Part shown: piece after piece, positions 27,980 through 36,024 of the stretch | How positions within the stretch are numbered: the first letter of the stretch is position 1 | Layout of the letters: every line of letters begins with the position of its first letter | Source: DATFVA01 sp963711455 | GTDB lineage: Bacteria; Bacteroidota; Ignavibacteria; Ignavibacteriales; Ignavibacteriaceae | Direction of reading: 5' to 3' | Assembly (NCBI GenBank): GCA_963711455.1 | Contig: CAVQEH010000012.1 | Location: 57,321-121,320, forward strand | DNA: 64,000 nt | Notes under the pieces: model-generated | The model's input: only the letters and a program-made list of their open reading frames with translations | What the model was told of the DNA's origin: nothing | The model's database searches: none | Made by a program: the position numbers and the translations under genes

Positions 27980-28996
27980 TTATTCTTTCAGTTTTGTCTT
28001 CAGATATTCAAATGCTTCCTTTCCCACAGATACTTCTTTATAGATTTGTGCGATGATCTCCTTGTTTATCTTTTTGAAATCTTTCTCAAGCGGTGTTATG
28101 AGAACTCCTCCCAAATCAATCGAGGCAGGACTAACCAAAATGTTTGAATCGCCTTCATTAAAATATGCGTCGGGACGATGCTTCTTTCTGAAAAATATAA
28201 TTACCCTCCAGCCTGTTTCTTTATCATAAGAAGAAATAACATTCAGCATGGGTTCAACATGACTTTTCGAAATATTGGAATACAAACCGTAAATTTTCCT
28301 GAAAATTTTATTGGTTTGTGTTGATGCAGAAGACTCAATGATTAAAAACTTTCGTATGCCATCATCCAAACCGAAAATTGCAACATCGTTCCGGGTAAGT
28401 TTTTCACCGTACTCATTTTTTAATCCTTCATAATCATTATATACCGGCAGAGAGTTTTGGGGGAATGCCTGGAAATGAAGATGATCGGGGGCAGAAGCAC
28501 CACATTCGGGTCCGTTATAAATAAAAGTAAAACCGGGTAAATCTTTGCTTAGCTTTAGCAAATCTAAAAATGAACTTTTAATCCTTTGCGGTATGTGCGA
28601 AACACTGCTGATTGTAAGATGTTTTTTGAAAATCGGGTACGGATTTAAGAGAATTGAATATTTATCTTTATACAATATTCCTTCCTGCCCTTCGGGAAGA
28701 TTCTCTGTACAAAGGAAACACTTCCTGTTTTTAATTGCTTCCGTTGAAACATCTGCAATTGTTGAGTTTATCCTCCCCAGATTAAACTGTGTTTGAATTT
28801 CATATCCGTTAAAAAAGAATTTATTCGTTTTAGCTTTGCTTAAAGCATCAAGTCCTTCTTTTAATAATGACCATTCCTGCTGCTGCTTTTCAAATAGGAC
28901 TGAAACAGCATCAGAAAATTTATTTTGAATGAGTAAAGACTGAATTTCAGATTTATCCCGGTCTTTATTTACAGAACTATTTTTGATTTTCCGCAT
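27980..28996 (-). CDS. DUF4922 protein, HIT/GalT-like nucleotidyltransferase or phosphorylase
   Basis: A 338-residue cytosolic protein. The zinc-like pair Cys-x2-Cys occurs in KCFLCTENLPEGQEG, and LLNPYPIFKKHLTI with SVSHIPQRI matches the N-terminal half of HIT-superfamily transferases. The catalytic-type triad is in GASAPDHLHFQAFP (His-x-His-x-Gln). This is the pattern of DUF4922 proteins, distant relatives of GalT and GDP-galactose phosphorylase, which move nucleotidyl groups between sugar phosphates; the true substrate is unknown. The start overlaps the end of the GT2 gene by 20 bases, indicating translational coupling and a common pathway with glycosyltransferases. Confidence 0.78.
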   Translation of the reverse strand: MRKIKNSSVNKDRDKSEIQSLLIQNKFSDAVSVLFEKQQQEWSLLKEGLDALSKAKTNKFFFNGYEIQTQFNLGRINSTIADVSTEAIKNRKCFLCTENLPEGQEGILYKDKYSILLNPYPIFKKHLTISSVSHIPQRIKSSFLDLLKLSKDLPGFTFIYNGPECGASAPDHLHFQAFPQNSLPVYNDYEGLKNEYGEKLTRNDVAIFGLDDGIRKFLIIESSASTQTNKIFRKIYGLYSNISKSHVEPMLNVISSYDKETGWRVIIFFRKKHRPDAYFNEGDSNILVSPASIDLGGVLITPLEKDFKKINKEIIAQIYKEVSVGKEAFEYLKTKLKE

Positions 28997-30446
28997 TTAA
29001 TCTCTGTCGTGCTTTTATTTCATAAGTTCTTATAGTGTCTTTATAAAAATTATAGCTGTTCCTTTTTTCGGTTGATAATTGGGAATCAGTATTTCCTTCC
29101 CATCTTCTGCAGATATATACTGGTTCATAAATTCTGCTTATCTCATATTTTCTCGATACTGCAAGAGCAGCCGAATAATCCTCGCCATAGCTTACATCGG
29201 GAAATTTTATCTCTCTTATAACCGGAGTGTAATAAGCTCTTGGTGCCCCAAACCCGTTTATCCGTAAAGCATTATTCCTTCCGTTTGCAGGAGTCCATTC
29301 CCTGTGGTCAATCAGTCCCGGAGGTATTTCATTCAGTTGTAAATCTGTTAATCTATAAGAACCAATTACCATTGCACATTTTTCTTCTTTAAATACATTA
29401 ATTATTTTTTGAAGAGTATGCGCATCAGCATAGAGGTCGTCGCTGTCAAGCTGCACAGCATATTTACCGCAATGTTCATTAAAGATTGCTTCATTCCAGC
29501 ACCCGCCAATTTCAAGATTATAAGACTTGGGAATAATATGAATTATCTTATTGTGCTCATGTACAAGTGATTTAATTATTTCTGTTGTCCCATCGGAAGA
29601 ATTGTTATCGACAACTATAACGTTATAGGAAAAATTTGTTTCCTGATTTAACGCAGACTTTAACGCATCAGCTATTGTTTCCTTCCTGTTTTTTACCGGG
29701 ATAATTACCGAAGCTTCATAAGCAAAATCTTCTCTCACAATATCAATTCCACTAAATACGGGCTCAAGGTATGCATCTAATTCTTTCAGATGATTAGTAA
29801 CTGCTTCTTCCATTTCCTGCTGGGCAATTTTATTTATGGGATCAACATAATCAAACTGATTTTTGTTTTCCTCTTTTTTATCAATGATGCTAACCGAGTA
29901 TAAAAATTCCGGAATCCTGACAATAGGATAATGCCTGGAAATAAATAACCTCAGATCATAAAGGCCTGCGTGAATGAATTCTGCTTTAACCTGTGAAAGA
30001 TATTCGGCTAAAGCGGACTTTCTTAAAACAATAGATTTTCCAAAATCAAAATCATCTCTTATGCTTCCCGGTTGGTAATCGATCAAAAGATACTTTATAA
30101 TATTATCTTTTTTAATTTCATTATAATCAGAATAGACTAAACCGGCTTGCGTGGTTTCTGCAATTTCAAGCAGCCTGTTAAATGAGAATCTTCCAAATGA
30201 AATTAAGCATGGTTTTAAGACAAGCAGAATGAATTCGGAATCGGTTTGTTCATAAATTGACCTGATAGTTTTGGTGCTGAAAATATTCGTTGCAGAAATA
30301 GACTGGGAGGGTTTAGGAATTTCAACTGACTCATCAGCAATTAAAAAAAGTTCCTCAATTAATTTTGAAGATCTTAAAGAATTAGATAATTCCCATATTT
30401 TTTTATCACCATTGTATGGAATTAAAACCGTGAAAGGAAAACTCAT
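28977..30446 (-). CDS. Family 2 glycosyltransferase with two GT-A-like halves
   Basis: The catalytic GT-A domain begins near residue 245: EASVIIPVKNRKETIADALK, VIVVDNNSSDGTTEI, then the metal-binding DSDD in YAVQLDSDDLYAD and the acceptor-side block SYGEDYSAALAVSRKYEI. The first 230 residues start FTVLIPYNGDKKIWELSNSL and look like a degenerate second GT-A fold lacking an evident DxD. No signal peptide or membrane helix is seen, so it acts in the cytosol or peripherally at the membrane. It overlaps the DUF4922 gene. It is separated from the upstream lipoprotein gene by a terminator and probably has its own promoter in the 30447-30492 gap. Confidence 0.85.
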   Translation of the reverse strand: MSFPFTVLIPYNGDKKIWELSNSLRSSKLIEELFLIADESVEIPKPSQSISATNIFSTKTIRSIYEQTDSEFILLVLKPCLISFGRFSFNRLLEIAETTQAGLVYSDYNEIKKDNIIKYLLIDYQPGSIRDDFDFGKSIVLRKSALAEYLSQVKAEFIHAGLYDLRLFISRHYPIVRIPEFLYSVSIIDKKEENKNQFDYVDPINKIAQQEMEEAVTNHLKELDAYLEPVFSGIDIVREDFAYEASVIIPVKNRKETIADALKSALNQETNFSYNVIVVDNNSSDGTTEIIKSLVHEHNKIIHIIPKSYNLEIGGCWNEAIFNEHCGKYAVQLDSDDLYADAHTLQKIINVFKEEKCAMVIGSYRLTDLQLNEIPPGLIDHREWTPANGRNNALRINGFGAPRAYYTPVIREIKFPDVSYGEDYSAALAVSRKYEISRIYEPVYICRRWEGNTDSQLSTEKRNSYNFYKDTIRTYEIKARQRLNAENQK

Positions 30447-30492
30447 AAATCCTCCTGAGAATTATAAAAAATTTACTCATTAAAGAGGATAG

Positions 30493-30528
30493 AACAAAAA
30501 AAAATAAGCCGGCAGAAAACCGGCTTAT
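30493..30528 (-). terminator. Rho-independent terminator of the small lipoprotein gene
   Basis: ATAAGCCGG (30504-30512) and CCGGCTTAT (30520-30528) form a 9-bp stem with a 7-base loop. On the minus strand a run of Ts follows at 30494-30503. It sits 20 bases after the lipoprotein stop codon. Confidence 0.85.
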
Positions 30529-30546
30529 CAAATAAAACATTGAAAA

Positions 30547-30972
30547 TTACTTGGCAATTGTAAAGCTTTTCTGGTCTAAAAGCTTATACCCGGTTTTATC
30601 AGTAATTCTCAACGTGTAATCACCGGAAGCCAAATCCCTTAATGACGTGTTTGCCTTTTTAACGCATACACAATTATCAGTACCCGCATTGGTATTAGAT
30701 ACCATCAGCGTTATCTGATTTTCATTCTGTTTCATTTCAGTATTTAATGTAGAGTTGCAATACGTACGAACATCCATTGTTACAAAAACTATCCCTCCTT
30801 GCTGGTCGACTACTACATTATCTACTGTCTCACCTGTAAATACATCACTTGAGGTTAAATCGGTCTGCTGCGTGCAGGGATCGTAGCGGACGGGATCCAT
30901 TGTTACTACTTTGGAACTGGAACACGCTGCAAACAACAAAGAGCTGAAAAGAATAATAAAAAAATATTTCAT
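30547..30972 (-). CDS. Small lipoprotein of unknown function
   Basis: A 141-residue protein with lipobox LLFAAC (Cys17) followed by a Ser-rich linker. The mature part includes YDPCTQQTDLTS, VRTYCNSTLNTEM and NAGTDNCVCVKKANT, giving several cysteines that could form disulfides. It ends in a beta-like segment ASGDYTLRITDKTGYKLL, similar to the carboxypeptidase-regulatory type of strand pair. No family recognised. An AAGGAGATA ribosome binding site precedes the ATG. It lies between GT4 and GT2 on the same strand and ends in its own terminator. Confidence 0.7.
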   Translation of the reverse strand: MKYFFIILFSSLLFAACSSSKVVTMDPVRYDPCTQQTDLTSSDVFTGETVDNVVVDQQGGIVFVTMDVRTYCNSTLNTEMKQNENQITLMVSNTNAGTDNCVCVKKANTSLRDLASGDYTLRITDKTGYKLLDQKSFTIAK

Positions 30973-31101
30973 TTTATCTCCTTCACTTTAATGATTTGCT
31001 TTAAGAACTAAGTAATTAAAAAATATAACATTAAGTTAATTAAATAGTTAAGAATGTCACAAACTATTAAATTTATTTATCAAAGGTTTAACGAAAAAAA
31101 C

Positions 31102-32214
31102 TTATCCTTTTATAAGTTCATTATAAAGATTACAAACCCGGTCAGTTACAGAATTTATATCAAAATTTTTAAGAACCCTTTCCCTGGCTGCCTCTGCAAA
31201 AACTATTCTTTTGTCAGGGTTATCAATCAGTTTTCCGATACTTTCCTTCAATTCTTTAACATTTTCTTTTTCAAACAAGTATGAAGTTTCGTCATCAACA
31301 GCAATATCAAGCACCCCGTCAGAAGCCGAGCAGACTGTAGGTTTTCCCATCGCCATTGCTTCAATAAGAGCTATTCCAAAAGCTTCAGCGTGCGAGGGAA
31401 ATACAAATATATCCATGGCTGCAAGTAATTCAGGAATATCGCTTCTATATCCAGTGAAAATTAAGTTATGCAAATTCAGTTTTTCTGCGAGAGATTTTAT
31501 CTCCTGTTCGTATGAATTTTCTCCGCGGCTGGCTTCCCCAATAACTATAAAACTCAGGTTATTATATTCTTTGTTGAGTTCTGCTGCAGCTTTTATAAAT
31601 TCTTCGTGCCCTTTTCCACGGCTAAAGCGAGCCATCATTCCAATTAATATATTATTCCGGTGAATATTAAATTCATTCCTGATTTCTTCACCTTTACTTT
31701 TTTCAGGATTAAATTTTTCCAAATCTACTCCATTGGGAATAAGTACTATCTGCTCTTCTTTCAAGGGTGTTGTATCTATTAAATTCTTTTTAATCACACT
31801 GCTTATTGCAATTGTTTTAGTTACATATCTGTAGAGCCTGCGATGAAGAAAATCTTTTTTAACAATGAATGAGCCGATATGTTTTGTAAGAAGAAGAGGA
31901 ATGCTTCTTCTTAAAAACTGAAGTGAAGGAACTATTACCCAGAGATCTTTAGACGAGTGAGTATGAATGATATCAAAATTAATTTTCCTTATAATAAATG
32001 CCATACGAAGTGAGGAAAAAGGATGAAAATATCCACCTGCTTTTACAGGATGAAGAATAATCCCGAGGTTATTAGCTTCAATATGAATCCGTGATTCCGC
32101 TGAACATAAAAGTTCAACATGAATTCCGCGTTTCATCAATTGTTTTATACCGGTAAGCGTAACCATTTCCATTCCACCCCAGCTTTTGGAAAGACAGGAA
32201 TATAAGATTTTCAT
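31102..32214 (-). CDS. Family 4 glycosyltransferase (GT-B)
   Basis: A 370-residue retaining glycosyltransferase. The N-terminal acceptor domain starts MKILYSCLSKSWGGMEMVTL, with the glycine-rich loop WGGME; DIIHTHSSKD is a typical GT4 block. The C-terminal donor domain has IPNGVDLEKFNPEKS, IGMMARFSRGKGHEEFIKAA, and the E-x7-E signature in HAEAFGIALIEAMAMGKP. Donor and acceptor are unknown. It starts 3 bases after the SpoIID-like gene, so they are translated from the same transcript. No membrane helix is seen. Confidence 0.9.
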   Translation of the reverse strand: MKILYSCLSKSWGGMEMVTLTGIKQLMKRGIHVELLCSAESRIHIEANNLGIILHPVKAGGYFHPFSSLRMAFIIRKINFDIIHTHSSKDLWVIVPSLQFLRRSIPLLLTKHIGSFIVKKDFLHRRLYRYVTKTIAISSVIKKNLIDTTPLKEEQIVLIPNGVDLEKFNPEKSKGEEIRNEFNIHRNNILIGMMARFSRGKGHEEFIKAAAELNKEYNNLSFIVIGEASRGENSYEQEIKSLAEKLNLHNLIFTGYRSDIPELLAAMDIFVFPSHAEAFGIALIEAMAMGKPTVCSASDGVLDIAVDDETSYLFEKENVKELKESIGKLIDNPDKRIVFAEAARERVLKNFDINSVTDRVCNLYNELIKG

Positions 32215-32217
32215 GAA

Positions 32218-33570
32218 TCAGTACACCCTGTTTAATTTTGCATTTCGAAAATAATGAAGAAGTATCTCATCAAATAAGTACCCGTTTTCTGCCATAACCG
32301 CCGCACCAATCTGGCAAAGCCCGACACCGTGTCCCCATCCTGCGCCGTATATAATAAACTTTTGCGGAATATTATTTTCAATTTCCTTTTTTTCAATAAC
32401 TATTGCAGAACTATAAAGATGAGTTAATGAAAGAAGCCTTCTTATTTCAAGCTCTTTACCTACAGCCAGTTCTTTTTTCGTTCCAACAATCTTCAGCTTG
32501 ATAAGCCGGGAAGAATCTCCCCGTTCGAGAGGGATTAAGTCAATAATATCACCGAAATCAATACCGCTTTTTTGATTAATGAGACTAGCAATTTCAGTTT
32601 GTGAATACCCAACTTTCCAACGGAAAAAATCTACTGTCTCACGGTCATAATCCACAAGCACCTGTGAAAGGATTCTTTCATCTTTAGTATTACAGAATGC
32701 AGACGGAATTTCTTTAATCCATCTTTGAGCATTTTTTTCATTTGAAAAATTGGTGTTATAATTTTCCGGATAAAATTTATAATCTACAACAGAGGTAAGA
32801 TAGGGATGAACAATAGGTTCCCATACATTGTGGAAACCTTCGGTCAATCCTCCGCAGCTTTTTGAAAAACGTGCATCACATATTTTGTCATTAAATGATA
32901 AAACAAGACCATAAGTTTCTACCACTGCCTGTCTTGCCGTACTGGCGGATATTTTTGTTATTCCCTGGTAACGTTGACAATGATCGTCCGCGCAAACATC
33001 AAACAATTCGTGTTCTTCCCTGTCGTACCATTTAATCAGCTCGTCTTTTGTACGGGATTCGGATGAATAAAATTCTTTTCGCTTTTTAATTGATTTGGAT
33101 TTTTCAATTTGCGCAAGCAGCCAGCTTCTTGAAACAACTGCAAGTGCTTTAAGCATCTGCAAAGATGATTTTGCACTCATCTCGGATGATACGACACTGG
33201 CCAAATATTTTTCAACAGGAATAATATTTATAACGACAATTTTATCATCATCCTTAAGAAGCTTTAACGAGCCCTGGAACCGCTGTTTTTCTTTTCTCTG
33301 CCAGTGGAACTTAACTCCGATTGTTACATCTTTAACCAGGAAAGACTCGAGGTTTATATCCTCAGGCTCAAAAACAATAACTTTTTCAGCTTCGAGCAAA
33401 TCATTTCCTCTTGTACAACTTATCTTACCATTTTTTATTTCGGCAGTAAATCTCCCGCTAAATGATTTTTTCTCTCCTGCAATTCTAAAATCTCCGTAAA
33501 GGTCAAAATTAACCTGCTTCTCAGTTAAAATTCCTACATCTATAGTTGGTTCTTTTTGGAATACAGGCAT
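32218..33570 (-). CDS. SpoIID/LytB-domain protein without a signal peptide
   Basis: The core SpoIID block is present: VEKYLASVVSSEMSAKSSLQ, LKALAVVSRSWLLAQI, ARQAVVETYGLVLSF, SKSCGGLTEG and the C-terminal YGAGWGHGVGLCQIGAAVMA, which is the family's hallmark. SpoIID proteins are lytic transglycosylases or amidase enhancers acting on peptidoglycan outside the cell. Here the frame begins MPVFQKEPTIDVGIL (ATG 33570; TTG at 33591 is the other choice), and upstream in-frame codons to the TAA offer no start that would add a signal peptide. The protein therefore appears cytosolic. It leads an operon with GT4, which together with the nearby GT2 and DUF4922 genes suggests work on an intracellular glycan or muropeptide. 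Confidence 0.85.
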   Translation of the reverse strand: MPVFQKEPTIDVGILTEKQVNFDLYGDFRIAGEKKSFSGRFTAEIKNGKISCTRGNDLLEAEKVIVFEPEDINLESFLVKDVTIGVKFHWQRKEKQRFQGSLKLLKDDDKIVVINIIPVEKYLASVVSSEMSAKSSLQMLKALAVVSRSWLLAQIEKSKSIKKRKEFYSSESRTKDELIKWYDREEHELFDVCADDHCQRYQGITKISASTARQAVVETYGLVLSFNDKICDARFSKSCGGLTEGFHNVWEPIVHPYLTSVVDYKFYPENYNTNFSNEKNAQRWIKEIPSAFCNTKDERILSQVLVDYDRETVDFFRWKVGYSQTEIASLINQKSGIDFGDIIDLIPLERGDSSRLIKLKIVGTKKELAVGKELEIRRLLSLTHLYSSAIVIEKKEIENNIPQKFIIYGAGWGHGVGLCQIGAAVMAENGYLFDEILLHYFRNAKLNRVY

Positions 33571-33796
33571 AGTGGAATCCGTTTTTTGCAAAACAAAAGT
33601 TAATGCGAGGTTAAAATATACTAATTAACTAAAAATGTGTTAAGGTTTATTTTGAGTATTTTTTATTCCCCATATTAAAAATTCTTAAATCATACCCAAT
33701 TAAAAGTAACAGTTTTGAGGAATTTTTAACTTCAAATATAATCTTATAAATTTGATTATGCCTTATAACAATTCATTTTGAATGCACGGATAAAAT

Positions 33797-34720
33797 ATGA
33801 AAAAAACACAGAGTAAAATTGTTAACCTTATTGGTTTCCCGATAGATCTCGGAGCAGACAGACGCGGTGTTGATATGGGACCTTCTGCTCTTCGTATTGC
33901 AAACCTTAAAGAAAAACTTGAACAACTCGGGTATGAAGTTGTGGACAGCGGGGATATTTATATACAGAATGTTGAACGACAAAAAATAACTAATCCGAAA
34001 TTAAAATATATTAATGAAATATTAAGAACCTCTAAAATACTTGCGGGTAAAATTGAAAGGGTACTCGAAAAAGATCAATTCCCATTATGTCTCGGTGGAG
34101 ACCATTCTATTGCAATCGGAACAATTGCCGGAATTTCTTCCTTCTGTAAAAAGAATAAATTGAAGCTGGGAGTGATCTGGATTGATGCTCACACCGATAT
34201 GAATACCGACGAAACTTCTCCTTCCGGCAATATTCATGGTATGCCAATGGCTGCAGCGGTAGGATTAGGCAATGAAAGGCTTGTAAACTTTTATGGGTTT
34301 TTTCCTAAAGTAAAAGCTGAAAATTGTGCTTTAATCGGGGTGAGAAATATAGATCAGCTTGAACGAATAAATATTAAAAGAGTTGATCTGCCGGTTTATA
34401 CAATGAGCGATGTTGATAAGCTTGGAATACACAGGATTATCAGCCGAGTTTTAAAACAGTTCAAAGAAAAAGTTGATCACATTCACGTCAGTTTTGATCT
34501 CGATAGTGTGGACCCGGAAATTGCACCCGGTGTTGGAACACCTGTTCCCGGCGGATTTAGTTACCGTGAAGCTCATTTATTAATGGAATCGATTGCAGAA
34601 TGCGGATGTATGTCGTCTCTTGAAATTTCAGAAGTTAATCCTATACTCGATAGAAAAAACAGAAGTGCCGAATTTGCTGCTGAATTGATTGCTTCAAGTA
34701 TGGGACAAAGGATATTGTGA
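33797..34720 (+). CDS. rocF: Arginase (ureohydrolase family)
   Basis: A binuclear manganese enzyme that splits arginine to ornithine and urea in the cytosol. Metal-binding blocks are all present: CLGGDHSIAIGTIAG, IWIDAHTDMNTDET, SGNIHGMPMAA, and SFDLDSVDPEIAPGVGTPVP, followed by Glu in LEISEVNPILD. The N-terminus IGFPIDLGADRRGVDMGPSA and the 307-residue length fit arginases rather than agmatinases or formiminoglutamases. It is transcribed divergently from the SpoIID-like cluster and has no partner gene nearby, so its metabolic role (nitrogen supply or polyamine precursor) is open. Confidence 0.93.
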   Translation: MKKTQSKIVNLIGFPIDLGADRRGVDMGPSALRIANLKEKLEQLGYEVVDSGDIYIQNVERQKITNPKLKYINEILRTSKILAGKIERVLEKDQFPLCLGGDHSIAIGTIAGISSFCKKNKLKLGVIWIDAHTDMNTDETSPSGNIHGMPMAAAVGLGNERLVNFYGFFPKVKAENCALIGVRNIDQLERINIKRVDLPVYTMSDVDKLGIHRIISRVLKQFKEKVDHIHVSFDLDSVDPEIAPGVGTPVPGGFSYREAHLLMESIAECGCMSSLEISEVNPILDRKNRSAEFAAELIASSMGQRIL

Positions 34721-34916
34721 GAAAAGGGAGAATTGTTTTTTAATCCTGTAACATACTTTTAATAGTTTTAGATAAATTATCTCTGTGTGAAAAATAATCA
34801 TAACAAAATTTAACGTTAGGTAAGAAATTAGTTATTTTCATATAGAGAATTAAAAAAATATTTTAATTTTTTTGGCTTATCATTTTTTAATTATAATTTT
34901 ATAGTTTCCGGTCCAG

Positions 34917-35495
34917 ATGACCAAAGCACCTATACCAAAAGCAGAAGCGCTGAAAATTGTCCGGGGAAGAAGCAGAGAAATTTCTGAAATTGAATTGAAA
35001 AATAAATCTCTTTCTATAATTGAAAGACTAACCGAATCTGATGATTTTTTTTGTGCAGATAAAATTTTTATGTACTTTTCTTCATTTCCGGAAATAGTAA
35101 ATACCAAATATCTTATTGATTTTGCGGGAGGTTGCGGAAAATCCGTTTTCCTTCCTAACACGGGTCCTTCTGAAAAATCAAGAGGGTTTCAGTTTACAAC
35201 TTTTAATGAGCTTGTTAATGATACCGATGGATTCTATGTCCCAAAAATAGGAATAGAAGAAGACCTGAGTGATATCGATCTGATTATTGTTCCATGTGTC
35301 GCTGTATCTTTATTTGGTCAGTTTGTAGGATTTGGAAAAACCAATTATAATATAATTCTTCGAAATAACTTTGCTGCCAAATATGTGCTGGCTTTTGAAT
35401 TCCGGATATTTCAAAGGATTGAATACGAAAGGAAAGACTTACTGATTGATAAAATTATTACGGAGAGAAGAATAATTAATACCAGGGAGAATTAA
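34917..35495 (+). CDS. 5-formyltetrahydrofolate cyclo-ligase family protein
   Basis: Converts 5-formyl-THF to 5,10-methenyl-THF with ATP, cytosolic folate metabolism. The 192-residue length fits. Visible blocks are the N-terminal basic region KAEALKIVRGRSREISEIEL, the substrate region FLPNTGPSEKSRGFQFT, IDLIIVPCVAVSLFGQFVGFG and the ATP loop GFGKTNYNIILRN. The last corresponds to the family's R-x-G-x-G-x-G-Y-Y-D-R loop but reads K-T-N-Y-N-I, so the usual Tyr-Tyr-Asp-Arg is degenerate. Function is likely but the loop divergence lowers confidence. It is followed after 13 bases by the small membrane protein gene. Confidence 0.82.
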   Translation: MTKAPIPKAEALKIVRGRSREISEIELKNKSLSIIERLTESDDFFCADKIFMYFSSFPEIVNTKYLIDFAGGCGKSVFLPNTGPSEKSRGFQFTTFNELVNDTDGFYVPKIGIEEDLSDIDLIIVPCVAVSLFGQFVGFGKTNYNIILRNNFAAKYVLAFEFRIFQRIEYERKDLLIDKIITERRIINTREN

Positions 35496-35508
35496 CTAAA
35501 GATTTTTA

Positions 35509-36018
35509 ATGAACAAAGTAAATCAATTTCAAATTACCATTCTTACTTTTATCCTCTTATTCTTTATAGCAGCAATGCTTCTGCGATTTATAAATTTAAT
35601 CGCCCTGGATTCGATTGAATTGTACGGCTACAGTTTTATACTTTATGGAATTGCTACGGTTTATACAACTTTAGGTGAAGGGAATAAAATCCTTCTGTTC
35701 TTTGCTTCAGTAATATTCTTGCTTGGAATTGTAATATCCCTTCCTGCTCATTTCGATATTATCCAATCTTCAAATTTATTAATTCCGTCAGCAATATTAA
35801 TTGGGGGAGTTAGTCTTTTTATTGTCTACTTTGATGATACGGAAAATAAAACCATTCTTGTCGCATCACTCATGCTGTTGATTGCCGGAGTTATTATAAT
35901 TTTTGTATCGCGGACAATCTCCTTCTCTCTTTTCCTTGAATCTATATTGGATTTTGTAACTATTTACTGGCCGGTTCTCCTTATTGTATCGGGAATTACT
36001 ATTATCCTGAAAAGATAG
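35509..36018 (+). CDS. Small membrane protein, LiaF/LiaI-like transmembrane region
   Basis: A 169-residue protein with about five hydrophobic helices and almost no soluble part. It ends FVTIYWPVLLIVSGITIILK, the WPVLLIxxG signature seen at the end of LiaI/LiaF-like transmembrane modules (DUF5668 type). Those proteins take part in envelope-stress sensing in other bacteria, but that function is not established here. It is cotranscribed with the folate cyclo-ligase gene and converges on the anti-sigma factor gene with 6 bases between stops. Confidence 0.6.
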   Translation: MNKVNQFQITILTFILLFFIAAMLLRFINLIALDSIELYGYSFILYGIATVYTTLGEGNKILLFFASVIFLLGIVISLPAHFDIIQSSNLLIPSAILIGGVSLFIVYFDDTENKTILVASLMLLIAGVIIIFVSRTISFSLFLESILDFVTIYWPVLLIVSGITIILKR

Positions 36019-36024
36019 TTACTG

